Shown here: positions 1 to 8,819 of the stretch, piece by piece
Layout: every line of letters begins with the position of its first letter
Position numbering within the stretch: the first letter of the stretch is position 1
Assembly (NCBI RefSeq): GCF_039621805.1
Contig: NZ_CP155074.1
Coordinates: 682,001 to 746,000 of the forward strand
Direction of reading: 5' to 3'
From: Paraburkholderia sp. PREW-6R
Lineage (GTDB): Bacteria; Pseudomonadota; Gammaproteobacteria; Burkholderiales; Burkholderiaceae
Length of the DNA: 64,000 bases
Made by a program: the position numbers and the translations under genes
Notes under the pieces: generated by a model
What the model was told of the DNA's origin: nothing
Databases searched by the model: none
The model's input: only the letters and a program-made list of their open reading frames with translations

Positions 1-2
1 GC

Positions 3-284
3 AAGGGCAAAGTGGCGGTCACCGGGTTGGGCACGCCGAACCAGATGCGCGCGTTCGTGAAGAACGGCACGGTCAAGGCGTTCCAGTTGTGGGACCCGAG
101 CCAGCTCGGCTATCTGGCGGCTTATGCGGCGGCGGCTCTGTCGTCGGGCACCATCACGGGTAAGGAAGGCGAATCGTTCGACGCCGGCAAGCTCGGCAAG
201 CGCACCATCGGCCCGCAAGGCGAAATTATTCTCGGACCGCCGACCACGTTCGATGCGAGCAATATCGACAACTTCAATTTCTGA
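3..284 (+). CDS. Sugar ABC transporter substrate-binding protein, probably rhamnose-type (3' end only)
   Basis: The reading frame is open from the window edge (frame begins at base 3) to a TGA at 282-284, so about 93 C-terminal residues are visible and the start lies outside. The residues VTGLGTPNQMRAFVKNGTVK followed by FQLWDPSQLGYLAAYAA match the last lobe of periplasmic binding proteins of the ribose/rhamnose (RhaS) type, which hand a sugar to an inner-membrane ABC permease. The family assignment rests on recognition of this C-terminal pattern. The exact sugar is inference. The rest of the transport operon would lie upstream, and the next gene is on the opposite strand, so this is probably the last gene of its unit. 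Confidence 0.7.
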   Translation, partial: KGKVAVTGLGTPNQMRAFVKNGTVKAFQLWDPSQLGYLAAYAAAALSSGTITGKEGESFDAGKLGKRTIGPQGEIILGPPTTFDASNIDNFNF

Positions 285-353
285 CGGATCAGGACGCGCC
301 GCGCTGCGAGGCTCGCCACGGGCGGCACATCTCGCGGCGCGCCGTGCTGTCCA

Positions 354-1505
354 TCATCCGCGCATCGCAAAACTTTGCGCGTAGCCCGCTGGCGATGTAT
401 TGCCGTCCCACACTTTCCCGTCGATCAACACCTGCCCCGCGCGCGCCTCTCGCGCGGGCACGTTCACACTGGCCGCTGCTTCGCGATACAACGCCGTCTG
501 ATTGATGCTCGCCGCAATGTCCGCATAGTCGGTGCGCGCGTCGATCATGCCCCAGCGTTCGAATTGCGTGAGAAACCATGCGCCCTCGAACGGACTCGGA
601 AAGTTGACCGCACCGTTATCGAAAAAACGCACCGGCAGTCCGCGCGGCATAGTGGGTGCGCCGCTTTGCGCGAGGCGCGCGGCGATCAGCGTTTCGTCGA
701 TGCCGATGTACTCCGGGCGCGCCAGCCAGTGAGCGATCTCGTCGCGATGCCCCGCGCCGTCGAGCCAGCGGCACGCTTCGATCATCGTTTGCACGAGCGC
801 ACGCGCCGCATGAGGGTTGGCGCTGACGAAATCGCGCCGGCATGCGAGCACTTTTTCCGGATGGTCGGGCCACACATCGCTCGTATAAGCCGCCGTTCGG
901 CCGACCTTTTGCGCTTCCGCCAGCGCGTTCCACGGCTCGCCCACGCACAGGCCGTCGAGTTTGTCGTCGGCAAGCGCGGCGACCATTTGCGGCGGCGGAA
1001 TCACCACGCTGTCGATGTCGCGCAACGGATGCACGCCTTGCGACGCGAGCCAGTAATACAGCCACATTGCGTGGGTGCCGGTCGGGAAGGTTTGTGCGAA
1101 CACCGGTTTGCGGCCGAGCGTGGCAAGCGCTTCGGGCAACGTGCGGTGCCTGTCGAGCGCGTCGGCGAGACGGTTCGACAACGTGATCGCCTGGCCGTTG
1201 CGATTAAGCACCATCAGCACGGCCATATCCGTTTGCGGACCGCCAAGACCCAACTGCACGCCGTAGACGAGACCGTAGAGCGCATGCGCGGCGTCGAGGT
1301 CGCCCGCCAGCAGTTTGTCGCGCACGGCGGCCCATGACGGTTGCCGGCACAACTCGAGCGTCAGCCCATGGGCGTGACCGAACTCGAGCAGCTTCGCGGC
1401 GACGAGCGGTGCGGCGTCGGAGAGGGCGACAAAACCGAGCCGCAAGTGAGTCTTCTCGAGCGGCCCGGCGGTCAACGGTGAACGGGAGGAAGTGGAAACG
1501 GTCAT
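354..1505 (-). CDS. nasS: NasS-like nitrate/nitrite sensor (NrtA-family binding protein without signal peptide)
   Basis: This is a 383-residue protein of the NrtA/CmpA substrate-binding family; LRLGFVALSDAAPLVAAK near the N-terminus is the typical opening of the fold. There is no signal peptide or lipobox, so it should stay in the cytoplasm. That, together with the adjacent ANTAR regulator ending 10 bases upstream, points to NasS. In the known NasS/NasT system NasS holds NasT inactive until nitrate or nitrite binds, after which NasT antiterminates the leader of the assimilatory nitrate genes. Those target genes are not in this window. A generic nitrate-transport binding protein is the alternative, but it would need an export signal. 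Confidence 0.8.
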   Translation of the reverse strand: MTVSTSSRSPLTAGPLEKTHLRLGFVALSDAAPLVAAKLLEFGHAHGLTLELCRQPSWAAVRDKLLAGDLDAAHALYGLVYGVQLGLGGPQTDMAVLMVLNRNGQAITLSNRLADALDRHRTLPEALATLGRKPVFAQTFPTGTHAMWLYYWLASQGVHPLRDIDSVVIPPPQMVAALADDKLDGLCVGEPWNALAEAQKVGRTAAYTSDVWPDHPEKVLACRRDFVSANPHAARALVQTMIEACRWLDGAGHRDEIAHWLARPEYIGIDETLIAARLAQSGAPTMPRGLPVRFFDNGAVNFPSPFEGAWFLTQFERWGMIDARTDYADIAASINQTALYREAAASVNVPAREARAGQVLIDGKVWDGNTSPAGYAQSFAMRG

Positions 1506-1515
1506 GGGCAGCGCT

Positions 1516-2091
1516 TCATTTGAGCGAGTCAGCCGACGCGACGACGGCGCGGGCGACTTCGGCGAGTTTGACGCCCTGATTCATTGCGCGCTTGCGCAGG
1601 CTCGCGTAGGCGGCATGTTCGGTGATCTTCTGCTGATCCATCAGCAGGCGTTTCGCGCGGTCGATCAGCTTGCGCTCGGCAAGTTCCTTTTCCACCTGGG
1701 CGAGCCGTTCGCGCAATTGCGACTCCTGCGCGAAACGCGCGAGCGCGACTTCGAGAATCGGTGCGAGCCGTTCGGTTGCAAGACCTTCGACGAGATAGGC
1801 GGTGACGCCCGCGCTGACCGCGTCGCGAATCAGTTGCTGGTTGGCGTCGTGACTGAACATGAGCACTGGACGCGGCGCGGTGGCGTTCATCACCGCGAGC
1901 TGTTCAAGCGTGTCGCGCGACGGCGACTCCGTGTCGATGATGATCACGTCGGGCCGCTCGCTTTGCACGACGCGATGCAGCGCCTGCGGTGTCGCTGTGC
2001 CGGCCAGCATCTCGTAGCCGAGCTGGGCCAGCGCGTCGCGCAGATCGCCAATTGGCTTATCGGTGTCGGTGACCAGAAGGACGCGCAGCAT
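1516..2091 (-). CDS. nasT: NasT-like ANTAR-domain response regulator / antiterminator
   Basis: The 191-residue protein has a receiver-like domain (residues 1 to about 120, with LLVTDTD at the start and DVIIIDTES around the phosphoacceptor position) followed by a coiled linker and a C-terminal ANTAR RNA-binding domain (about 130-185, RKLIDRAKRLLMDQQKITEHAAY resembling the family core). ANTAR proteins bind paired hexanucleotide hairpins in leader RNA and prevent termination. It is the upstream gene of a two-gene unit with the NasS-like sensor, so the pair is probably co-transcribed and reports nitrate to nas genes elsewhere in the genome. NasT receivers often work without phosphorylation; I cannot tell that from sequence. 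Confidence 0.82.
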   Translation of the reverse strand: MLRVLLVTDTDKPIGDLRDALAQLGYEMLAGTATPQALHRVVQSERPDVIIIDTESPSRDTLEQLAVMNATAPRPVLMFSHDANQQLIRDAVSAGVTAYLVEGLATERLAPILEVALARFAQESQLRERLAQVEKELAERKLIDRAKRLLMDQQKITEHAAYASLRKRAMNQGVKLAEVARAVVASADSLK

Positions 2092-2601
2092 GAAGTGACA
2101 GAGTGTGATCGGCGGCAGCGGTCGATTAAAGCAACGGCTATGCCAGCGGCGTGACAGGCATCAGGTCGACTGGACACCCGCTCGGGAGCGGCGCGGGAAC
2201 GCCGGGCACTCCGCACGGTGCACTTGCGCGGGGCATACGGCGCGAATGCACCGAACGGGCGCACGATCGGCGTGCGCATGTCTATCAGGGCTGGAGTTAC
2301 AGGGGGTGGAGCAGGTGCGCAAACGCGCCTCGGGCGACGACCCGGCGCAGTCTCTGGCGTGTTGGGAAAAGGCGGTACGGGCAACGAACGAGCCCGCAAG
2401 AGAGGTGTGCTACGAAGCTGGAACGACGAACCACCAGTACGGTTGATGCGACGCCGCTGCGCGCCGCTCAGGTCGAAAGATAAATCGTCGAACCGGAGAG
2501 GGCGCGCGAAAGGCTTCGCTAACAGCTCAGGTGAAACTCAACTGTGAATGCGCACGCAGCCTCAGGGGAGCAGACCGTGCGAGGCAGACGCGCTGCGCGC
2601 C
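2092..2601. other. Intergenic stretch between infA paralog and nasT
   Basis: About 510 bases with no reading frame I can support. Several overlapping frames are open on both strands, but they are Arg/Pro-rich and lack ribosome binding sites, as expected for GC-rich noncoding DNA. It should contain the promoter of the nasT-nasS unit and the 3' end of the infA transcript. A GGAGAG/CTCAGGT pair near 2490-2530 superficially recalls a glycine aptamer; see the rejected list. Confidence 0.5.
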
Positions 2602-2874
2602 TTAGCGGCGACGGAATTGCGTGTTGCGAGCACCGCCGCCACCGCTGGCGCGCTCGTCTTTGTGACGGAAATTGATGCGGCCCTTGGTCAGATCGTAGAC
2701 CGACAGTTCCAGCGTCACGCGGTCGCCCGCGAGGATACGGATGTGATTCTTGCGCATGCGTCCGGACGCGTAAGCGCCAACCACGACGCCGTTGTCGAGC
2801 GTCACGCGGTAACGGCTATCCGGAAGTACTTCGTCGACGATACCGTCAAGTTCAAGCAGTTCTTCTTTCGCCAT
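2602..2874 (-). CDS. infA: Translation initiation factor IF-1 (second copy type)
   Basis: The 90-residue protein starts MAKEELLELDGIVDEVLPD and has the S1/OB fold of IF-1, which binds the ribosomal A site during initiation. The ATG at 2874 was chosen because the family begins exactly there and AGGAG lies just upstream; an in-frame extension to 2949 has no family support. The C-terminal tail after the OB fold (ERASGGGGARNTQFRRR) is longer than in the 72-residue IF-1 of the ribosomal-protein operon and is typical of the extra IF-1 gene of Burkholderia relatives. It stands alone here, away from ribosomal genes. Whether it serves in cold or stress conditions is not visible in the sequence. Confidence 0.93.
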   Translation of the reverse strand: MAKEELLELDGIVDEVLPDSRYRVTLDNGVVVGAYASGRMRKNHIRILAGDRVTLELSVYDLTKGRINFRHKDERASGGGGARNTQFRRR

Positions 2875-3016
2875 GCATAACTCCTGGTCGATGGGGATAA
2901 GGGGTGTTGGTCGCCCATGCCGGGCAGCACAACATCTAGATGGGGTCAAACGCGGCTTTTTCGAGCCCGCGGTCCTGCGGCGCCGGCGGATGGATTCGCC
3001 GTCATGCCGCTCAATG

Positions 3017-3307
3017 TCAAAGATCGGCGACCGACTGGCCGTCTACCTGACCGTCGATCAGTTGCTCGGCGTGAGCCATGCACGCAATGCGCGCCTTGCC
3101 CGTGCCGTCGAACGGAAACAGATACTGCAGCCGGAACACCCGGCCTTCCGACGCCGGATTGGCGCCTACACGGCAGATGCGCACCGACGCGTCATAACCG
3201 GCGTCAGGATTGCGGCGCGCCTGCGCGTCCGTAGGACGGCGCGGATAGACGAGCGGGTGAATCTCATAACCTTTGTACGTCTTGACAACTGAATTCATGA
3301 AGCTCAT
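3017..3307 (-). CDS. Conserved hypothetical protein
   Basis: A 96-residue soluble protein with no signal peptide or membrane segment. The opening VVKTYKGYEIHPLVYPRRP and the end AHAEQLIDGQVDGQSV read like a small compact alpha/beta protein. I recognise no named family, although similar short proteins seem widespread in Burkholderiaceae. The ATG at 3307 is preceded very closely by AGGA; a second ATG at 3298 is an equally plausible start. It lies upstream of and in the same direction as the IF-1 gene, separated by about 140 bases, so co-transcription is possible. Function unknown. Confidence 0.6.
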   Translation of the reverse strand: MSFMNSVVKTYKGYEIHPLVYPRRPTDAQARRNPDAGYDASVRICRVGANPASEGRVFRLQYLFPFDGTGKARIACMAHAEQLIDGQVDGQSVADL

Positions 3308-3964
3308 GTCCTGTATTACGTGGCCGCCGTGTCACGCGTGTTACGCGCGGCAAGACAGGCCGGGCTGCGCAGCACCTTGGGGCGCGCCGCCATGGAAAGA
3401 GGTTGGCACAGGCCCGATGGCAAGGGCTTGAGCGCGGCCGCGCTAAGTCGCGGGTTCGATGGAGAAGAAACACGCCGATGTCGCGCGGACACCGGGCGCA
3501 TAAACCTGACTGGGAGCTGAACAACTCAGCTGCACAACTCGCGACGGCGAATGCATGCGGCGCATTGCCGGAGTGACGGGAGCGCCGACGGGCGGCGATC
3601 GAACAGTCGGGGGTAGTGCGGAGAAGCCGTTTGAAACTGCCTGCCGTTGCCTGAATCTGCGCAGAACGCTCGCGAACACGGCAGAAACTGCGAAAGCGGA
3701 ATACAGCTATTCCAATATGATGCACTAAATGGGGCTAATTGGATAGCGAAAAGTTCCGCGCACAGCCAAACTGCCCGCCTGGCGGGACATTCAGCGTCTG
3801 GGCGCGTTTTCTCGGTGATGAACGTTCCGCCTGAGCGGACCGGCCGGCTGGCGAGCGCGCCGCGCGCCGCGCGCTTGCGTTCGGAAGCGGCTGATCGTGA
3901 TGACCCGTCAGTGCGGCGTTGGCATCGGCATCGGCATTGAGGCGAGCGAAGAGCCGGCGGCGGG
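3308..3964. other. Intergenic stretch, no supported gene
   Basis: About 650 bases. Open frames on both strands are short, rich in Arg/Ala/Pro and lack credible start signals. A slightly AT-richer patch at 3690-3760 could hold a promoter for the leftward genes. I see no RNA gene or mobile-element trace. Confidence 0.4.
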
Positions 3965-4183
3965 TCAGCGGGACGTTTCGGCGACGCGTTTCTGCAATTC
4001 GCGCGACGCAGCGAGCGGAATGCGCGCGTCGTCCCAGCCGGACAGCCATTCGACTTCCTTCGACGTAAAAATCTGTCCGTGATTGCGCAGCGCGTACTGC
4101 AACGAATCGATGATGTGGTTCTTGATGATTTCCGGCGTGCCGTCGTCGTCGAGCACGGCGCGAAACGCTTCGAGCGTGGCCAT
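3965..4183 (-). CDS. Conserved hypothetical small protein
   Basis: A 72-residue acidic, helix-rich soluble protein. I chose the ATG at 4183 because GGAG lies seven bases upstream; the frame extends to a GTG at 4240, but that has no such site. The segments IIKNHIIDSLQYALRNHGQ and EVEWLSGWDDARIPLA suggest a small helical bundle, but I recognise no family. It is divergent from the PAS/HTH regulator that begins at 4412, so the two may share a promoter region of about 230 bases. Function unknown. Confidence 0.55.
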   Translation of the reverse strand: MATLEAFRAVLDDDGTPEIIKNHIIDSLQYALRNHGQIFTSKEVEWLSGWDDARIPLAASRELQKRVAETSR

Positions 4184-4411
4184 CTGCTGCTCCGTCAAAT
4201 TGATTGCTCTGTTATCGCACGAAAAAAAACCGCTCGCCACGAGACAAAAATCGGGGGCACTCGTACGTGCGCATGGGCGGGCAGCGGATTTTCGTTCCCC
4301 ATCCGCGCGACGGTCGCCGTGGCCGGACGAGGTGGCTACAATGGCGAGTTGCCGCGGGCGGCCGGCGGGCTTGATGCCGCACGCTGCCTCCCTGGACTAT
4401 CGCGACTGTCA

Positions 4412-5056
4412 ATGCGCAACCCGAACGTGACTTCTGTTAAAGACCTGTTGCTGGCCCGCTACGCGCCCATCGCCGACGGCATCGCCGCGCTCTTCTATCC
4501 GTGCGCGGAGGTGGTGATCCACGATTTGCGCGACCAGACCATCGCATACCTGGTCAACAATCTGTCGAAGCTCGAAGTGGGCGGCCCGTCCGTGCTCGAC
4601 GAGGTGCACTATGCGGCACGCGGCCAGACGATCGGCCCTTACGAGAAGCTCAACTGGGACGGCCGGCGCATGCGCTGCGTGAGCAACATTCTGTTCGACG
4701 ACGACGGCAAACCCGCCGGCATGCTGTGCATCAACTTCAACATCGCAGTGTTCGAAGACGTGCGCTCGACACTCGATCTGTTCATCAAGGGTGGCACGCT
4801 GACCGACGCGCCTGCGGAGGAACTCTTTCGCGACGACTGGCAGGACCGCATTAACACCTATCTGCACACGTGGTTGCGTGAACGGCAGATCGGCATCAAT
4901 GCGCTGACGCGCGAGCACAAGCGCGAGATCGTCGAAGCGCTTCACGCACAAGGCGCATTTCGCGGACGCAGTTCCGCGAACTACGTTGCCGCCGTGCTGA
5001 CCATGGGCCGCGCCACGGTCTACAAAATCCTCAAGCAGATGAAAGAGGGCGCTTGA
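4412..5056 (+). CDS. PAS/HTH transcriptional regulator of the YheO/DauR type
   Basis: The 214-residue protein has an N-terminal YheO-like PAS domain (about 10-125, with EVVIHDLRDQTIAYLVNNLS and MLCINFNIAVFED) and a C-terminal helix-turn-helix (about 165-210, ending RGRSSANYVAAVLTMGRATVYKILKQM). This is the YheO/DauR family, whose known members control amino-acid catabolism. The ATG at 4412 was chosen because the family begins at MRNPNV-like residues; the open frame upstream to 4079 is not family-like. A DUF1653 gene follows 39 bases later in the same direction and may be co-transcribed. The regulated genes and the ligand are not evident. Confidence 0.78.
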   Translation: MRNPNVTSVKDLLLARYAPIADGIAALFYPCAEVVIHDLRDQTIAYLVNNLSKLEVGGPSVLDEVHYAARGQTIGPYEKLNWDGRRMRCVSNILFDDDGKPAGMLCINFNIAVFEDVRSTLDLFIKGGTLTDAPAEELFRDDWQDRINTYLHTWLRERQIGINALTREHKREIVEALHAQGAFRGRSSANYVAAVLTMGRATVYKILKQMKEGA

Positions 5057-5095
5057 CGTGAACACGCGGTGCTGCTCAATAGATAGGAGTTTCAG

Positions 5096-5317
5096 ATGAC
5101 ACAAGCATCGCAGGCAGCGCAGCCAGTGCGCTATCGGCACTACAAGGGCGGCCTGTACGAACTGGTGTGCGAGGCTACGCTCGAGTCCGATCCGACGATC
5201 ACGATGATCGTCTACAAGGCGAGCAATGGTACGATCTGGACACGTCCGGCGTCGGTCTTTTTCGAGTGGATCGAGCATAACGGTGCGAGGATCCAGCGCT
5301 TTGCGCGGATCGATTGA
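5096..5317 (+). CDS. DUF1653 domain protein
   Basis: The 73-residue protein contains the short beta-rich DUF1653 fold: VRYRHYKGGLYELVCEATLE, then MIVYKASNGTIWTRPASVFFEW. Family members have this length and no assigned function. A strong ribosome site (GATAGGAG) sits seven bases before the ATG. It directly follows the PAS/HTH regulator and precedes a Pmp3-type membrane protein, all in one direction. Confidence 0.8.
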   Translation: MTQASQAAQPVRYRHYKGGLYELVCEATLESDPTITMIVYKASNGTIWTRPASVFFEWIEHNGARIQRFARID

Positions 5318-5386
5318 GCACCTCCAGCGCGGTAGGTGCCGTCACCGCGTAGTCGTACTCACTATTATGAAAACAGGAAAATCTGA

Positions 5387-5581
5387 ATGCGTTTATTGCT
5401 TGCCATTATCTTGCCGTGGTTCCAGTTCTTCACAATCGGGCGACCGTTTGCCGGAATCATCTGCCTGATCTTGCAGATCACGCTGATCGGCTGGATTCCC
5501 GCTGCGATCTGGTCGGTGTACGCGCTAAGCCAGTACAACACGGACAAAAAGATTTCCCGCGCGATGGGAAGCGGGCGGTAA
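5387..5581 (+). CDS. YqaE/Pmp3 family small membrane protein
   Basis: A 64-residue protein with two membrane segments (about 4-22 and 26-48) joined by a tight turn. FFTIGRPFAGIICLILQITLIGWIPAAIW matches the Pmp3/YqaE family of tiny stress-related membrane proteins. Bacterial members are often induced by osmotic or ionic stress, but their molecular role is unclear. The start ATG at 5387 is preceded by ACAGGAAAA. The gene follows the DUF1653 gene by 69 bases and may belong to the same transcript. Confidence 0.8.
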   Translation: MRLLLAIILPWFQFFTIGRPFAGIICLILQITLIGWIPAAIWSVYALSQYNTDKKISRAMGSGR

Positions 5582-5614
5582 GCGCGGATTTCCGCTTAGC
5601 CTCGATCGCAGCCG

Positions 5615-5926
5615 TCAGCGCGGCGGCACTGCCACTGCATCCGGCGCTTCGATCACCACGTCGGTTTCCGCGACCGCCACGCACGGCAGGATGAAACCTT
5701 CCGCTTTTTCTTCCCGGCTCAGGCCCGGCCATTCGATCGTGTAGCGCACGCGCCCTTTGGTCATTCTGCACAGACAGGTGCGGCACGTGCCGTTGCGGCA
5801 GGAGCGCGGCAAGCGCACGTCCGCAAAGCCGGCGGCTTCGAGAATAGTGAGCGAGTCCGGCGCTTCGAAGCTCTTGCCAAGCGGCTCGACGCGCACGTGT
5901 GGCGGGCGGGTGGGATCAGACATCAT
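5615..5926 (-). CDS. [2Fe-2S] plant-type ferredoxin
   Basis: A protein of about 103 residues with the plant-type ferredoxin cluster-binding loop: CRNGTCRTCLC supplies Cys-x4-Cys-x2-Cys, and a fourth Cys follows in FILPCVA. Two adjacent ATG codons occur at 5926 and 5923; the frame upstream is not family-like. The length suits a single-domain electron carrier feeding an oxygenase or reductase. No partner oxygenase is next to it. It lies 87 bases downstream of the AcoR-type activator in the same direction, which may make it part of that regulator's transcript. Confidence 0.85.
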   Translation of the reverse strand: MMSDPTRPPHVRVEPLGKSFEAPDSLTILEAAGFADVRLPRSCRNGTCRTCLCRMTKGRVRYTIEWPGLSREEKAEGFILPCVAVAETDVVIEAPDAVAVPPR

Positions 5927-6012
5927 GTGGAGGCGATGAAGTGCACCGTAGCGGATTGCGCCACACTTTACACGCTGATGCTGGCATCCAGGCCGGGCAG
6001 CGCCGATGCACT

Positions 6013-8088
6013 TCAATGCGTCGTGCCGCGCCGCAGATATTTGTACACCGTATTGCGCGCGAGCCCCAGTTCACGCGCCGCCGCGGACACGTTGCCGCCC
6101 AGTCGTGCGAGCGTTTGTGCGATCAGCGTGGCCTGCCAGTCTTCCATTCGTCCTGTCGATGCAGGCCGGGAGACTCGGGCGTCGCAATCAGCGTGAGCGC
6201 GATCGAAAGCGGCGTCGACGTGCCGTAGCGCGGCGCCAGCCTGCGGCGCGTCTCGCGCGGCCGCCTCCGGCACGCAATCCTGCAAAAAGTCGTCCGGCAG
6301 ATCTTCGAGCTCGATCTGCTCGGTGCCTTCCGCCATGATGCTCGCGGTGCGCAGCACGTTCGCCAGTTGACGCAGATTGCCCGGCCAGCGGCATTGCGCG
6401 AAGCGCGCGAGCACTTCCTCGGACACGCGACGCGGCAAGCTTTCGCTTTCCGGTTGCAACGCCAGCATGCGCGTGACGAGTGTGGCCAGGTCGCTCCTTT
6501 CGCGCAGCGGCGGCAACGTCAGAACCAGCCCGTTGATTCGGTAATACAGATCTTCGCGGAAGCTGCCCGCTTCGATCATCGCGCGCAGATTGCGGTGCGT
6601 TGCGCAGATGATCCGCAGATCGACCGGAATCGCTCGTGTGCCGCCGAGCGGTACCACGGTGCGCTCCTGCAGCACGCGCATCAGCCGCACCTGCTGCGCG
6701 AGCGGCATATCGCCAATTTCGTCGAGGAACAACGTGCCGCCGTCCGCCTGCACGATCTTGCCGACGCTGCCGCGTTTCTTCGCGCCGGTGAACGCGCCGT
6801 CCTCGTAGCCAAACAGCTCGGCTTCGATCAGCGTGTCCGGCAGCGACGCGCAATTCAGCGCAACGAACGGTGCCCCGCGTCGCGGTGAATCATGGTGGAT
6901 CGCGCGCGCGAGCCACTCCTTGCCGGTGCCCGTCTTGCCCAGCACGAGAATCGGAATGTCGCGGCCACGCAGCTTTGCGACGCGGTGCAGAAGTGCGGCC
7001 ACCTGCGCGTCGCCGGTGTCGAGCGTGTCGAGCGTCGCAACGGGCGCAGCCGGCGCGTGTGTCGCCGGATCAGCGTGTCGCGCTGCTTCGGGTGATGACG
7101 CGTAGGGCGAACAAGGTGCCCGCTGATAGACCGACCGATGCGCGCCGCGCGCGTAGTCGACCTCATTCGCGCGTGCCGCGCTCGTGACACTTTCCGCGGG
7201 CGCGACGAACCGCGGCGTCGAGTAGTCGGCTCGCGCGACGACACGCACGCCGCTTGGCAACGTCAACAGAATGTTTTCGCCGGGCGCGCGCGCGATTTGC
7301 CGCAGCAGTCGGGCGAACGCGCTGCCGAACAGCCCGTCGAACGGTTGCTTCTGCAATTCGTCGAGCGGCCGGCCGAACTGGAACAACGCGCTGCGATTCG
7401 CGGACAGCAGGCCGCCGTCCGGTGCGAACGCGGCCAGGCCTTCGAACAGCGTGCCAATGAATTCCGCGCGCGCATGAAAATGAACGCGCACGGCATCGGC
7501 GAACTGGTTTGAAAACAGATGGTTTTCGATCATCTGCGCCGACATTCTGACGAGCGCGAGCGTGTGCTTATGAAAGCCGCGCGTGTCGCCGCTCACATCG
7601 AGCGCGCCGATCGTGCGCCCGAACGCGTCCGCAATCGGCGCGCACGAACAGGTAAGAATGCGATTGGCATGCAGGAAGTGTTCGCCGGCATGCACAACGG
7701 TTGGCTGGCCGTCCACCAGTGCGGTGCCGATGGCGTTCGTGCCGCGATCGGCTTCTGCCCACGACACGCCCGGACACAATGCCACCCGTTTTGCCTTTTC
7801 GACGAAGTCACTGTCGCCGAGGCTGTGCAGAATCACGCCGCGGTAGTCGGTGAGCAGCACCATGCTTTGCGTATCGACGATCTGCGCATGCAGCGTTTCC
7901 ATCACGGGCAGCGCATGCAGGTAGAGCGACTGATTGCGATCGACCAGTTCGCGCAGTGCGGGCTGGCCCAGCGGCTGAAAATCCGGCGCCTCGCACGCTC
8001 GCAATCCAGTCCGAAGCGAGCGGGCATGAGCTTGCGCGATGACTTCAGGCCGGCCGATCACGGGCGGCGTGGCGGAACGTTGGGTCAA
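6013..8088 (-). CDS. Sigma-54-dependent activator, AcoR-like (GAF-AAA-Fis)
   Basis: About 691 residues: an N-terminal GAF-type sensor region (roughly 40-200), a second sensory stretch, a sigma-54 AAA+ domain with Walker A GKTGTGKE and the sigma-54-contact motif GAFTGA, and a C-terminal Fis-type helix-turn-helix ending AARELGLARNTVYKYLRRG. This matches AcoR-like activators, which respond to small metabolites such as acetoin. The start is uncertain. I prefer TTG at 8088 because GGAGA lies at ideal distance and the family opens with a TQRS-like segment; an ATG at 8202 in the same frame lacks a ribosome site and gives 729 residues. No aco or other sigma-54 target operon is adjacent, so its regulon is probably elsewhere. 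Confidence 0.85.
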   Translation of the reverse strand: MTQRSATPPVIGRPEVIAQAHARSLRTGLRACEAPDFQPLGQPALRELVDRNQSLYLHALPVMETLHAQIVDTQSMVLLTDYRGVILHSLGDSDFVEKAKRVALCPGVSWAEADRGTNAIGTALVDGQPTVVHAGEHFLHANRILTCSCAPIADAFGRTIGALDVSGDTRGFHKHTLALVRMSAQMIENHLFSNQFADAVRVHFHARAEFIGTLFEGLAAFAPDGGLLSANRSALFQFGRPLDELQKQPFDGLFGSAFARLLRQIARAPGENILLTLPSGVRVVARADYSTPRFVAPAESVTSAARANEVDYARGAHRSVYQRAPCSPYASSPEAARHADPATHAPAAPVATLDTLDTGDAQVAALLHRVAKLRGRDIPILVLGKTGTGKEWLARAIHHDSPRRGAPFVALNCASLPDTLIEAELFGYEDGAFTGAKKRGSVGKIVQADGGTLFLDEIGDMPLAQQVRLMRVLQERTVVPLGGTRAIPVDLRIICATHRNLRAMIEAGSFREDLYYRINGLVLTLPPLRERSDLATLVTRMLALQPESESLPRRVSEEVLARFAQCRWPGNLRQLANVLRTASIMAEGTEQIELEDLPDDFLQDCVPEAAARDAPQAGAALRHVDAAFDRAHADCDARVSRPASTGRMEDWQATLIAQTLARLGGNVSAAARELGLARNTVYKYLRRGTTH

Positions 8089-8519
8089 GGCATGTCTCCG
8101 ATGGTCGGACGCAGCGGGTGCGTTGCCCGCCTGGGATGCCGCAGCGCAACATGCAAGCGTGTGGCTCAATCCCGATCTTACAGGAGCGAACGGGTGCTGC
8201 ACGACAGGGAAAAAACGGAGTCAGCCGGTCATTTGCGCACCGCGACGTGGCACGCGCAGCACCAGAAGCAGGCGCATCGTCGGCCCTCACAGACGGAAAC
8301 GCAGCAAACAGGAAGAAAACTTGCGCCGTCGCCGAACTCGTCTAAAGTGATCAAATCACCTCCGCGGCGCGCGAACTCATCGAGCATGCACGCGGAGTGA
8401 TCAGCCCGCGTCATCGGCATACAAGGAGGAGGCTCAAGCTGCTAACGCGACCAGGTGCAACCGGCGTGCGCATCAACCGTCATGAACATGCGCGGCCTCC
8501 AACTTCCAGGTGGACTCCC
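8089..8519. promoter_or_regulatory. Divergent promoter region between AcoR-like regulator and DUF1488 gene
   Basis: About 430 bases separating divergent genes. I see no gene. AT-richer segments at 8335-8360 (GTGATCAAATCACC) and 8425-8440 could be promoter elements. I do not see a convincing sigma-54 -24/-12 pair. If the upstream ATG at 8202 of the activator were used, its gene would take up the first 114 bases. Confidence 0.35.
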
Positions 8520-8810
8520 ATGCAGATCCTTTTCCCGAACGAAACCCCTGAATATTCAGGTCGCGAACTCACCCTGGCGTTTCCGGCGCTGGTCGATGGG
8601 CAAAGGGTGGAATGCATGATCACGGCGGAAGCGCTGGAGGACCACTACGGCGCGGCATCGCCAAGACTCGAAGACATGGTCGGTGCGTTCGATACGCACC
8701 GCGCGCGCATTGAGGCGGCCACGCGACGCCTGATTTCGGAAACGCGCGCGCAGTGCCTCGTATTGAGAAGCGGCTATGTGCGCTTCTACGAGGCGAACTG
8801 GCGCAACTGA
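8520..8810 (+). CDS. DUF1488 domain protein
   Basis: The 96-residue protein begins MQILFPNETPEYSGRELT and has the DUF1488 signature of a compact alpha/beta domain with ALVDGQRVECMITAEALEDH. Family members of this size are common in Burkholderiales, with no established role. The ATG at 8520 was chosen because the family starts there; the frame is open further upstream but without family-like sequence. It converges on the purine permease gene, with two hairpins between them. Confidence 0.8.
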   Translation: MQILFPNETPEYSGRELTLAFPALVDGQRVECMITAEALEDHYGAASPRLEDMVGAFDTHRARIEAATRRLISETRAQCLVLRSGYVRFYEANWRN

Positions 8811-8819
8811 CGGCTCGGA

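Noticed and set aside
2440..2560. Glycine-riboswitch-like pieces (GGAGAG and CTCAGGT)
   Set aside because: The conserved aptamer core between these pieces is missing, and no glycine-related gene follows on the plus strand; the next genes are on the minus strand.
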